DNA of 64,000 nucleotides from contig NZ_KB903246.1 in assembly GCF_000379625.1 (NCBI RefSeq), positions 62,001 through 126,000 of the forward strand. Reading direction: 5' to 3'. The stretch comes from Actinomycetospora chiangmaiensis DSM 45062. GTDB lineage: Bacteria; Actinomycetota; Actinomycetes; Mycobacteriales; Pseudonocardiaceae. Below the pieces are notes generated by a model. That model ran no database searches. It was not told where the DNA came from and saw only the letters and a list, made by a program, of their open reading frames with translations. Of this stretch, positions 25,207 to 33,602 are shown in pieces. How positions within the stretch are numbered: position 1 is the first letter of the stretch; the number at the start of each line of letters is the position of its first letter. A program made the translations under genes and the position numbers.

Positions 25207-26598
25207 TCACACGGACGCGTACGAGACCTTCGAGCCCGTCGTCGGGTCGGTCGCCGCCTTCGCGTTGCGCATGTAGACGAGGTAGGTCACGACGAAGCAG
25301 ACGGCGTAGAAGGCGAGGAACGCCCAGAACGCCGGCACGCCGCTCTTCACGGTGAGGAATGACTGGCGGAAGGCCAGGTTGATCAGCAGCCCGCCGAAGG
25401 CGCCGATCGCGCCGGCGATGCCGATCACGGCGCCGGAGATGCGTCGCGCCCAGAGCAGCGCCGCGTCCTGGTCCCATCCCTTGCTCTCCGACGAGGCCAG
25501 GGCCTTCGTCCGGAAGATCGCCGGGATCATCTTGTAGACCGAGCCGTTGCCGATGCCCGAGGTGATGAACAGCAGGGTGAAGCCGACGACGAACAGCGCG
25601 AGCGACTTCTGCCCCGACGCGACGATGCAGAGCAGCGAGGCGACGGCCATCGCGACGAAGTTCCAGAAGGTGACCTTCACGCCGCCGATGCGGTCGGAGA
25701 GCCAGCCGCCGACGGGGCGGATGAGCGACCCGAGCAGCGGGCCGATGAAGGTCAGGGTCGCGGCCTGCAGCGGGGTGCGGCCGAACTGGTTCTGCAGCAC
25801 GAGCCCGAACGCGAAGCTGTAGCCGATGAACGAGCCGAAGGTGCCGATGTAGAGGAAGGAGATGACCCAGGTCTGGGCCTGGCTCGTGGCCTCCTTGAGT
25901 GCCCCGGTGTCGTTGCGCACCGAGCTCAGGTTGTCCATGAACAGCGCGCAGGACAGCGTCGCGATCACGACGAGCGGGATGTAGATCCCGAGCAGGATGC
26001 GGATGCCGCCCACGCCGCCGCCCGCCGTCGCGAGGATGAGCAGCCCGAGCAGCTGGATCACCGCGACGCCGAGGTTCCCGCCGCCGGCGTTGAGGCCGAG
26101 CGCGTAGCCCTTGCGGCGGTCGGGGAAGAAGGCGTTGATGTTGGTCATCGAGGAGGCGAAGTTGCCGCCGCCGACGCCCGCGATCGCCGCGAGCACCATG
26201 AGCGTCGTGTAGCTGACGCCGGGCTGGACGATGAACGCCGCGAGGATCGTGGGGATCAACAGCAGGGCCGCGGCGATGATCGACCAGTTGCGGCCGCCGA
26301 ACACCGCGACGGCCATCGTGTAGGGCAGGCGGAGGAACGAGCCGATCAGCGTCGGCATGGCGACGAGGAAGAACTTCCCGGCCACGTCGAGCCCGAAGAC
26401 GTCGTTCGGCATGAAGAGCACGAGGACCGACCACAGGGTCCAGATCGAGAACCCGATGTGCTCGGAGAACACCGAGAACCACAGGTTCCGGTTCGCGACC
26501 CGCTTGCCGCCGCCCTCCCAGAAGGACTCGTCCTCCGGGCGCCAGTCGTCGATCCACCGACCCCGGATCAGCCCCTCGGACCTCGCGGCCACCGTCAT
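25207..26598 (-). CDS. narK: Nitrate/nitrite transporter, NarK/NasA type MFS
   Basis: 463 residues with about 12 membrane segments. The nitrate signature is visible in both halves: AAIAGVGGGNFASSMTNIN and ITSGIGNGSVYKMIP. N-terminal WIDDWRPEDESFWEGGGKRVANRNL is typical of actinobacterial NarK. It feeds the downstream NirBD; no nitrate reductase catalytic gene is in the window, so the substrate could be nitrite, nitrate or both. ATG at 26598. Confidence 0.93.
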   Translation of the reverse strand: MTVAARSEGLIRGRWIDDWRPEDESFWEGGGKRVANRNLWFSVFSEHIGFSIWTLWSVLVLFMPNDVFGLDVAGKFFLVAMPTLIGSFLRLPYTMAVAVFGGRNWSIIAAALLLIPTILAAFIVQPGVSYTTLMVLAAIAGVGGGNFASSMTNINAFFPDRRKGYALGLNAGGGNLGVAVIQLLGLLILATAGGGVGGIRILLGIYIPLVVIATLSCALFMDNLSSVRNDTGALKEATSQAQTWVISFLYIGTFGSFIGYSFAFGLVLQNQFGRTPLQAATLTFIGPLLGSLIRPVGGWLSDRIGGVKVTFWNFVAMAVASLLCIVASGQKSLALFVVGFTLLFITSGIGNGSVYKMIPAIFRTKALASSESKGWDQDAALLWARRISGAVIGIAGAIGAFGGLLINLAFRQSFLTVKSGVPAFWAFLAFYAVCFVVTYLVYMRNAKAATDPTTGSKVSYASV

Positions 26599-26736
26599 CT
26601 CGTCGTCCTCCGCCTCGCCGGGAACGTCCCGTTCGGGGGGACGTCGTCTCGGCGGGGACGCTAGGAAGCGCCCGTTACGCGGCGATGACAGCGTGTTTCG
26701 GTGGAACGACGGTCGAAGAGCGCACCGTCACGGTTT

Positions 26737-27603
26737 TCAGAGCAGCTCGCTGATGATCCGGGCGGCGTGCTCGAGTCCCCGCAGCGACTCCTTGGTGCAG
26801 GCGGGGTGCTGGGCGTGCACGGCGAGCCGGAACAGCAGCCCGTGCAGCAGCATCTGCGGCCACTGCGGGAGGTGGCCCCACCGCGTGACGAGGCCGGCGT
26901 CGGCGCCGCCCCACGCGAGGGCGTCCACCACGACGACGGCCGCGGCCCACTCGACGGGACGCCAGAACGGGACGAGGTCGAGCACGGCGGGCGGCTGGTC
27001 CTCCCCGGTTCCGTCGCCCTCAAAGAGCACGGTGCCGAACAGGTCGCCGTGCACGAGCTGCAGCGGCAGAGTGGACGCGATCCGGCGGCGGGCCAGCTCC
27101 GCGAACAGGTCGCCCCCGGTCTCGGGGTCGAGCGGCACCTGCTTCTCCCCGAAGGCCGCACGGTCGGCGCGGGCGAGGATGTCGTCGCGGTCGTCGACCA
27201 GCCGCGGGCGGGACAGGCGCGCGGTGGCGCGGTGCAGGCGCAGCGAGACGGCGACCACGTCGTCGTGCCGGGGCCGGACCTCCCCCGCGACGTCGTGGCA
27301 GGCCGACCACCCGGAGACGACGCGCCGGCCGTCGGAGGCACGGACCGGCCGGGCGAGCCGGATCCCGTCGACGCCGCCGCCCGCGAGCTCCTCGAGGGTC
27401 GCGGCCGACCACGCGGCGAGCACGGTGTCCGACACCGGGCGCAGCAGGACGCCGTCGCAGCTCCACGCCGGGCCGGGCAGGTGGGGGCGGGGACGCGGCA
27501 CCGAGTCGCGCACCCCGAAGGCGGTGCGGACGTGCTGCGGGGGCCCCTCGGGCTCCCCCGCGGCCGACGGTCCCTGCGACGAGCCCTGAGCAACCGCGGT
27601 CAT
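26737..27603 (-). CDS. TIGR02569-family phosphotransferase-like protein
   Basis: 288 residues; actinobacteria-specific family with a kinase-like (aminoglycoside phosphotransferase) fold. LPLQLVHGDLFGTVLFEG matches the catalytic-loop region and PAVLDLVPFWRPVEWAAAVVVVDALAW the following D-x-x-P-x-x-x-P-x-E-W element. N-terminal PPQHVRTAFGVRD is characteristic. Substrate unknown. Sits between narK and the menaquinone genes with no overlap to either. Confidence 0.8.
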   Translation of the reverse strand: MTAVAQGSSQGPSAAGEPEGPPQHVRTAFGVRDSVPRPRPHLPGPAWSCDGVLLRPVSDTVLAAWSAATLEELAGGGVDGIRLARPVRASDGRRVVSGWSACHDVAGEVRPRHDDVVAVSLRLHRATARLSRPRLVDDRDDILARADRAAFGEKQVPLDPETGGDLFAELARRRIASTLPLQLVHGDLFGTVLFEGDGTGEDQPPAVLDLVPFWRPVEWAAAVVVVDALAWGGADAGLVTRWGHLPQWPQMLLHGLLFRLAVHAQHPACTKESLRGLEHAARIISELL

Positions 27604-27725
27604 CGTTCCCCCGTCGCCATGGACACCCTGCCCGTCACGCTCCGCACGCTATACCCGACGCGGGTCGAGTCAGGGACACGAGCCCCGGCGTGTCCGTCCC
27701 GGCCTGTCGGGCCCGGGGTCGCGCC

Positions 27726-28760
27726 TCACCGGTCCTCGACCAGGAGTAGCACCCGCCTCACCCGGTCGAGCCACCACGTGGCCCGGTCCGGGGACATCGC
27801 GTTCCCCGCGAGGTTCCCGACGCCGGGTGCGGGCGCCGCGGGCGGCACCGGCAGCGCGCCGCCCTCCGGCACCAGCGACGCCGCGACGGTGTCCCGGGCG
27901 AGCAGGCTCGTCGTCCCCAGCCCGCAGGCGTGGGGCAGCTCGGGCAGGGCGCCCGCCAGCGCGAGCCCGGCGGCGAGCCCCACCGAGCTCTCCACCGCCG
28001 ACGACACCACGCACGGCAGCCCGATCGCCTCGGCGATCCGCAGCGACGCGGCGACCCCGCCGAGCGGCGCGACCTTGACCACCGCGACGTCGGCCGCCCC
28101 GGCCGCGACCACGCGCATCGGGTCGGACGCCCGGCGGATCGACTCGTCGGCGGCGACCGCGACGTCGACGCGGCGGCGGACCGCGGCCAGCTCCTCGACG
28201 GTGCGGCAGGGCTGCTCGACGTACTCCAGGCCCCCGGCGGCGCGGTCGAGCGCCCGGACGGCGGCGACGGCCCCGTCGACGTCCCAGCCGCCGTTCGCGT
28301 CGACCCGCACGCGGCCGCCCGGGCCGAGGGCGTCGCGCACCGCCTCGACGCGGGCGAGGTCCGCCGCCCGGTCCTGGCCGGCCTCGGCGACCTTCACCTT
28401 CGCGGTGCCGGCCCCGGACGCCGTGACGATGCGGTGCGCGTGCTCCGGATCGACGGCGGGGACGGTGGCGTTGACCGGGACCGTCGACCGGAGCGGGGCC
28501 GGCCACGCGGGACCGAGCGCCGACTCCAGCGCGCACCGCAGCCAGGGCACGGCCTCGTCGTCGTCGTACTCGGCGAAGGGGCAGAACTCGCCCCACCCGC
28601 CGTCGGCACCCTCGAGCAGCAGCGTCTCCCGCACCGTGATGCCGCGGAAGCGGACGCGCATCGGCAGGGCCACGGGGTACGCCCGGAGCCCGACGCCGCC
28701 GACGGTCGTGACGATGTCGACCGTCGGCGCGGGTTCGGCGGGGGTCGGGCCTAACGTCAT
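27726..28760 (-). CDS. menC: o-Succinylbenzoate synthase MenC
   Basis: 344-residue enolase-superfamily enzyme of menaquinone synthesis that dehydrates SHCHC to o-succinylbenzoate. TAKVKVAEAG carries the K-x-K base, RVRVDANGGWD and YVEQP provide metal ligands, AVAADESIR the third ligand, and DVAVVKVAPLGG the second catalytic Lys. Start is either ATG 28760 or ATG 28766; the latter overlaps the menE start on the opposite strand. Length is normal. Confidence 0.9.
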   Translation of the reverse strand: MTLGPTPAEPAPTVDIVTTVGGVGLRAYPVALPMRVRFRGITVRETLLLEGADGGWGEFCPFAEYDDDEAVPWLRCALESALGPAWPAPLRSTVPVNATVPAVDPEHAHRIVTASGAGTAKVKVAEAGQDRAADLARVEAVRDALGPGGRVRVDANGGWDVDGAVAAVRALDRAAGGLEYVEQPCRTVEELAAVRRRVDVAVAADESIRRASDPMRVVAAGAADVAVVKVAPLGGVAASLRIAEAIGLPCVVSSAVESSVGLAAGLALAGALPELPHACGLGTTSLLARDTVAASLVPEGGALPVPPAAPAPGVGNLAGNAMSPDRATWWLDRVRRVLLLVEDR

Positions 28761-28764
28761 GACC

Positions 28765-29943
28765 ATGGATCGTTCCCGACCGGTCGAGGTCGTCGCCACC
28801 GACGGGTCCGCGGCGGCGGCCCGGGCCCTCGGCGAACGTCTCGTCGCCGCCGTGTCGGGGCACGGGCCGGCGGTGCTGCCCACCGGCCCCGACGACGCGC
28901 CCCCGCCCGCGCGGTTGAGGGCGCCGGTCGCGCCGGGCGTCGCCGCGGTGGTCACGACGTCGGGCTCCACCGGCGTTCCGAAGGCCGTCCTCCTCTCGGG
29001 GACCGCCCTCGCCGCGTCGGCGACCGCCACCGCCGCCCGCCTCGGCGGGGAGGGCCGCTGGCTGCTCGCCCTCCCCGCGCACCACGTCGCCGGGGTCCAG
29101 GTGCTGCTGCGCTCCGCACGGGCCGGGGTGCCGGCCGCCGTGATGGACCTGCGCGACGGGTTCCGCCCGGACGCCTTCGCGGACGCCGTGGCCGCCGCCC
29201 GCCCTACGGTCACACGGCTCTCGCTGGTGCCCACCCAGCTGCGGCGGCTGCTCGACGACGCGCAGGACGGGACCGGCCGCGGCCTCGACGCCCTGCGCGG
29301 GTTCGGGGCCGTGCTGGTCGGCGGGGCCGCCGCCGAGGCCGCGCTGCTGCACCGCGCCCGGGCCGCGGGCGTGCGGGTGGTGACGACCTACGGCATGAGC
29401 GAGACCTGCGGCGGCTGCGTGTACGACGGCGTGCCGCTGGACCGGGTCACGCTGGACATCGAGGACCAGGACCCGTCCGGCGCCGGACGGATCGTGCTGG
29501 GCGGGGCGACCGTCGCCGAGGGCTACCAGGGCCTCGACGACCCCGCGTTCCTCCCGGGCCGCCGGTTCCGGACGTCCGACCTCGGACGGGTACTCCCGGG
29601 CGGCCGGCTCGAGGTGCTCGGCCGGGCCGACGACGTCATCGTCACCGGCGGCGAGAAGGTGCCCCCGGTCGTCGTCGAGCAGGCGCTGCTCACCGTGCCC
29701 GGGGTGCGGGAGGCCTGCGTGGTCGGGGTGCCGGACCCCGAGTGGGGCGCCCGGGTGGTGGCCGTGGTGACCGGCGCCGGACTGGAGCCCGAGGCGGTAC
29801 GCCGCGAGGTCGACTGGCTCGGCCGGGCGACGCCGCGGGCCGTGCGGGTGCTCGACGAGCTGCCGCTGCGGGGCATCGGCAAGCCCGACCGGGCCGCGGT
29901 GCGTGATCTGTTCGCCGTGGAGGGCGGAGCAACACGGGCGTAA
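28765..29943 (+). CDS. menE: o-Succinylbenzoate-CoA ligase MenE
   Basis: 392-residue AMP-forming ligase that activates o-succinylbenzoate with CoA. Motifs: VTTSGSTGVPKAVLLSG (P-loop), TTYGMSETCGGCVYDG, FRTSDLGRVLPGGRLEVLGRADDVIVTGGEKV, and the C-terminal catalytic Lys in GIGKPDRAAVR. Short relative to many ligases, as is typical for actinobacterial MenE. The ATG at 28765 shares CATG with a possible menC start on the other strand. Followed after 23 bases by the GlnR-NirA fusion gene. Confidence 0.9.
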   Translation: MDRSRPVEVVATDGSAAAARALGERLVAAVSGHGPAVLPTGPDDAPPPARLRAPVAPGVAAVVTTSGSTGVPKAVLLSGTALAASATATAARLGGEGRWLLALPAHHVAGVQVLLRSARAGVPAAVMDLRDGFRPDAFADAVAAARPTVTRLSLVPTQLRRLLDDAQDGTGRGLDALRGFGAVLVGGAAAEAALLHRARAAGVRVVTTYGMSETCGGCVYDGVPLDRVTLDIEDQDPSGAGRIVLGGATVAEGYQGLDDPAFLPGRRFRTSDLGRVLPGGRLEVLGRADDVIVTGGEKVPPVVVEQALLTVPGVREACVVGVPDPEWGARVVAVVTGAGLEPEAVRREVDWLGRATPRAVRVLDELPLRGIGKPDRAAVRDLFAVEGGATRA

Positions 29944-29966
29944 CCGCCGGGTGATGACATGGCCGG

Positions 29967-32435
29967 GTGCACCTGCTCCTGCTCACCGGGGCGTCCTCGG
30001 TCGACGAGGTGCTCCCCGGACTCGCGATGCTGCCCGACCACCGCGTCACGCTCGGCGCGCTGACGGCGGCCGAGGCCGTCACCTCCGCGGTGGACGTCGA
30101 CGCGGTCCTGCTCGACGCCCGCACCCGGCCCTTCGCGGCCGCCGAGCTCGCCGCCACCGTGGACGCGACCCGTCCCGGGCTGCCGGTCGCCGTGGTGGTG
30201 GGGCCGGACGCGGCGTTCCCCGTCGAGGACGACGTGCCGGTGGACACGCTGCTGCTGCCCGACGCGTCGCCCGCCGAGGTCGCGGCCCGTCTGCGCCTGC
30301 TCGCCCGCCCGGTGCCGCCGGCCCCACGCCCGCGTCGGGACCGGCGCCCCGCCGCGCCGCCGCCGGGCGCGCTCGTCGTCGACGACCTCGTCGTCGACAC
30401 CGTCGCCTACCAGGCCTTCCTCGCGGGGCGCCCGCTCGCGCTGGCCCGCCGCGAGCTGGAACTGCTCGCCGCGCTCGCCGCGCGTCCCGGCCGCCCCGCC
30501 ACCCGCGCGGCCCTGCTCCGCCACGTGTGGGGCCGCGACTACGAGGGCAGCGCCCGCACCGTCGACGTCCACGTCCGGGCCCTGCGCCGGGTCCTCGGGC
30601 CCCCCCACCGCGACCTGATCCGCACCCTGCGCGGGGTCGGCTACGCCCTCTTCCCGACGACGGGTGCGGCGACGGTCCCCGACCGCGTCGCCCCGCCCGC
30701 GCGGGTCGCCGCACCGCTGCGCCCGGACGAGGCCCTCGACGCCCCGTCGTCCCCGGCCCGGCCGGGCGGCCGCGACGCGCCCGGCGACGTCGTCGCGAGC
30801 AAGCGCGCCGGGCTGCCGCTGGACCTCGACGCCGTGGCGGAACCGGCCCGGCTGGGCGCCCTGGAGCGCTACAGCCTGAAGACACTCGGGGCGTGCTCGG
30901 AGCGCGAGGACGGGCTGTTCCTGCTGCGCGCCCGGACCCGCGGGCGGGTGCCGGCCGCGGCGGTACGGGCGCTCGCCGCCCTCCTGCGCGAGCGCGATCT
31001 CGGCCCGGTGCACCTCACCACCCGGCAGCAGCTGGAGCTCCAGGACGTGCCGGCGGCGCTCGTCGTCGGGACCCTCGACGCCCTGCACACGGCGGGCCTC
31101 GACACCGACGCGACGTGCGGGCACACCGTCCGCGGCGTCACGAGCTGCCCGGACGCCGGGGTCTCGGCCGAGGAGCCGTTCGACTGCACGCCCGACGCGG
31201 AGCAGCTCACCGACTCGCTGCTGCGCCTCGGACCGGAGCTGAACACGCGGCTCCCCCAACGGTTCTCGGTGAGCCTGGGCGGCTGCCCCGGCTGCCGCGC
31301 CCAGGCCAAGATCTCCGACGTCGGGCTCGTGTCGGTCCTCGACGACGACGGCCGCCCCGGCTACGAGCTGTGGGTGGGCGGCGGGCTCGGCCGCTCCCGG
31401 CCGACGCTCGCGACCCGGCTCGCCGGTTTCGTCCCCCGCGAGGGCCTGCTCCCGGCCGTGCACGCCGTGCTGGCGGTCTTCCTCGCGCACGGCGCCTTCG
31501 AGAGCCCGAACCGCGCGCGGCTGAAGTTCCTCGTCGCCCGGCTCGGCCCCGACCGGTTCCGCGCGCTGGTCTCCGAGGCCGAGACCGACCTGTCCGCGCG
31601 GGCGTGGCCGCCGCCCGCCCCGCTGCCCGCGGTCCGCGCGCCCGGTGTGCCCGAGGGACCGGCCCCGCCCGACGGCTGGGGTGACGACGTGCGCCCGCAG
31701 CACACGCCGGGGCTCGCGACCGTGACGGTCACGGTGCCGCTCGGAAGCCTGTCGGCGGCGGCGCTCGACGTGCTGGCCGAGGTCGCCGAGGACCACGCCG
31801 ACGGGGTGGTCCGGCTCAGCCGCGAGCAGAACGTCGTGCTGCGCGACGTGACGGTCGACGACGTCGGGGCGGTCGCCGCCCGGGTCGCCGCGGTAGGCCT
31901 GGCCGTGCACACCCACCGGCCGGCCCGCGACGTCCGCGCCTGCGTCGGCGCCGCCTCGTGCGCGCTCGCCATCACCCCGACCCGCGACCTCGCCCGCGTC
32001 CTGTGGCACCTGCCCGCCCTGCGCCGGAACTCCCGCGTGGCCGTGAGCATCTCCGGCTGCCCCGCCTCCTGCGCCCGCCACCAGGCCGCCGACCTCGGCC
32101 TCGCCGGCAACCTCGTCTCGGTCCGCGGCCGGCGCGTGCCCGGCTACCGCGTGCACCTCGGCGGGGACCTCGGCCGCGACCGCATCGGCACGGTGCTCGG
32201 TCGGGTCGCCGAGGACCAGGTGCCCCTGCTCGTCGACCAGGTGGTGCGCATCTGGGAGGACCTGCGCGTGGGCCACGAGACCCTCGCCGACAGCGTCGCC
32301 CGCACCGGCCTGGAGCCGTTCGTGTCGGCGTTGCGAGGCCTGCCCGGCCTGGCGTGGGAGGCCGGGGACGACGAGGGTCCGGGTCGGCCGTCGCTGCCCC
32401 TGATGCCGGTCCGCTCCCGGTCCTCGGTGTCCTGA
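29967..32435 (+). CDS. GlnR-type nitrogen regulator fused to NirA-like siroheme nitrite/sulfite reductase
   Basis: 822 residues in one uninterrupted frame. Residues 1-115 match the atypical receiver of actinobacterial GlnR (MHLLLLTGASSVDEVLPGLA; LLDARTR with D50 and R52, the GlnR dimer residues). Residues 130-230 are its winged helix (ARRELELLAALAARPGR, LLRHVWGRDYEGSARTVDVH, TLRGVGYALF). A Pro/Ala-rich linker of about 45 residues begins on an exact copy of the 15-mer repeat. Residues about 280-800 are a two-repeat NirA/SirA-type reductase (GYELWVGGGLGRSRPTLATR, RARLKFLVARLG) with a full CX5C (C659, C665) and CX3C (C698, C702) siroheme-[4Fe-4S] set. Lies between menE and menB, near nirBD. Whether it is enzyme, sensor-regulator or both is unknown. 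Confidence 0.9.
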   Translation: MHLLLLTGASSVDEVLPGLAMLPDHRVTLGALTAAEAVTSAVDVDAVLLDARTRPFAAAELAATVDATRPGLPVAVVVGPDAAFPVEDDVPVDTLLLPDASPAEVAARLRLLARPVPPAPRPRRDRRPAAPPPGALVVDDLVVDTVAYQAFLAGRPLALARRELELLAALAARPGRPATRAALLRHVWGRDYEGSARTVDVHVRALRRVLGPPHRDLIRTLRGVGYALFPTTGAATVPDRVAPPARVAAPLRPDEALDAPSSPARPGGRDAPGDVVASKRAGLPLDLDAVAEPARLGALERYSLKTLGACSEREDGLFLLRARTRGRVPAAAVRALAALLRERDLGPVHLTTRQQLELQDVPAALVVGTLDALHTAGLDTDATCGHTVRGVTSCPDAGVSAEEPFDCTPDAEQLTDSLLRLGPELNTRLPQRFSVSLGGCPGCRAQAKISDVGLVSVLDDDGRPGYELWVGGGLGRSRPTLATRLAGFVPREGLLPAVHAVLAVFLAHGAFESPNRARLKFLVARLGPDRFRALVSEAETDLSARAWPPPAPLPAVRAPGVPEGPAPPDGWGDDVRPQHTPGLATVTVTVPLGSLSAAALDVLAEVAEDHADGVVRLSREQNVVLRDVTVDDVGAVAARVAAVGLAVHTHRPARDVRACVGAASCALAITPTRDLARVLWHLPALRRNSRVAVSISGCPASCARHQAADLGLAGNLVSVRGRRVPGYRVHLGGDLGRDRIGTVLGRVAEDQVPLLVDQVVRIWEDLRVGHETLADSVARTGLEPFVSALRGLPGLAWEAGDDEGPGRPSLPLMPVRSRSSVS
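30651..30665 (+). repeat. Copy of 15-mer TTCCCGACGRCGGGT
   Basis: Exact copy located exactly where the GlnR domain ends and the linker begins, encoding FPTTG. Confidence 0.65.
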
Positions 32436-32484
32436 CCGAAGGGCACCGTCGCTCGATCTACCCGACCGACGGTGCCCTTCGGTC
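32434..32484. terminator. Hairpin after the GlnR-NirA fusion gene
   Basis: Perfect 18-base arms (32434-32451, 32467-32484) containing GAAGGGCACCGTCG, starting at the stop codon. Typical actinobacterial terminator without U-tract. Confidence 0.75.
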
Positions 32485-32630
32485 GGCCCGGGAGGAGCCC
32501 ACCGCCGCGTACGCCGTGTCGACGGCGAGGAAGACCAGCAGGCTCACCCCGCGCGGACGACGGTCCGGTTCCCGCGTCGGGTCCCCGTCACGTCCGCGGC
32601 TCGGGGACCGGACGCCTAGGGTCGCTCCTC

Positions 32631-33533
32631 GTGGACGAACCGCTCTTCGACAGCTCGGTCTGGCGCCCGGTGGAGGGCTTCGACCTCACCGACATCACGT
32701 ACCACCGCTCGGTCGAGCTGGGATGCGTGCGCATCGCCTTCGACCGGCCCGAGGTGCGCAACGCGTTCCGCCCGCACACCGTCGACGAGCTCGCGACGGC
32801 GCTGGAGCACGCCCGAACGAGCGCCGACGTCGGCGTCGTCCTGCTCACCGGCAACGGCCCCTCCCCGCGCGACGGCGGCCACGCGTTCTGCTCCGGCGGC
32901 GACCAGCGCATCCGCGGGCGCACGGGCTACCAGTACGCCTCGTCGGAGACCGCGGTCAGCGCCCAGGAGCAGGGCCGCGCGGGCCGGCTGCACATCCTCG
33001 AGTGCCAGCGGCTGATCCGCTTCATGCCGAAGATCGTCATCGCCGTCGTCAACGGGTGGGCGGCGGGCGGGGGCCACTCGCTGCACGCCGTCTCCGACCT
33101 CACCCTGGCGAGCGCCGAGCACGCCCGGTTCAAGCAGACCGACGCCGACGTGGGGTCGTTCGACGGCGGGTACGGCTCGGCCTACCTCGCCCGCCAGGTC
33201 GGGCAGAAGTTCGCCCGCGAGATCTTCTTCCTCGGCCGGACCTACACCGCCGAGCAGATGCACCGCATGGGCGCGGTCAACGAGGTCGTGCCGCACGCGG
33301 AGCTGGAGACCACCGCGCTGCAGTGGGCGCGGGAGATCCTCGGCAAGTCCCCGCAGGCCCAACGGATGCTGAAGTACTCGTTCAACCTCGTCGACGACGG
33401 GCTGGTCGGCCAGCAGCTCTTCGCCGGCGAGACCACACGCCTCGCGTACATGACCGACGAGGCCGTGGAGGGCAAGGAGTCGTTCCTGGAGAAGCGCGCG
33501 CCCGACTGGTCGCCGTTCCCCTGGTACTACTAG
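32631..33533 (+). CDS. menB: 1,4-Dihydroxy-2-naphthoyl-CoA synthase MenB
   Basis: 300-residue crotonase-fold enzyme that closes the naphthoquinone ring in menaquinone synthesis. FCSGGDQRIRGRTGYQY is the MenB-specific region, IAVVNGWAAGGGHSLHAVSDLTLAS the oxyanion region, KQTDADVGSFDGGYGSAYLARQVG the active-site Asp/Ser block, and YSFNLVDDGLVGQQ plus the C-terminal RAPDWSPFPWYY are conserved. GTG at 32631. Separated from menE by the fusion gene and a hairpin. Confidence 0.93.
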   Translation: MDEPLFDSSVWRPVEGFDLTDITYHRSVELGCVRIAFDRPEVRNAFRPHTVDELATALEHARTSADVGVVLLTGNGPSPRDGGHAFCSGGDQRIRGRTGYQYASSETAVSAQEQGRAGRLHILECQRLIRFMPKIVIAVVNGWAAGGGHSLHAVSDLTLASAEHARFKQTDADVGSFDGGYGSAYLARQVGQKFAREIFFLGRTYTAEQMHRMGAVNEVVPHAELETTALQWAREILGKSPQAQRMLKYSFNLVDDGLVGQQLFAGETTRLAYMTDEAVEGKESFLEKRAPDWSPFPWYY

Positions 33534-33599
33534 GTGCCCTGCGGCCCGTGAGCACTCCGCGCTCCGGGCCGGACACGTCCCCACCGGCCGGAGGCACCC
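33531..33599. repeat. Degenerate gene-end element, copy A4
   Basis: Starts with the menB stop as TAGGTGCC and continues CCCGTGAGCACT as in copies A2/A3, but the right half has decayed; the outer arms GGTGCC and GGCACC remain. Ends just before the next gene. Confidence 0.55.
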
Positions 33600-33602
33600 C
33601 GC

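Noticed and set aside
21635-25276. A 1213-codon plus-strand open frame opposite hemD, nirD and nirB
   Set aside because: Antisense to clear genes, with no recognisable motif.
26599-26736. A GlnR box upstream of narK
   Set aside because: GAAAC and GTAAC elements are present, but the spacing is off by one from the AC-N9-AC rule, so I do not claim a site.
32472-32630. N-terminal extension of MenB to an upstream start at 32472
   Set aside because: The extension overlaps the terminator hairpin, is Pro/Arg-rich and has no counterpart in MenB; GTG 32631 gives the usual length.
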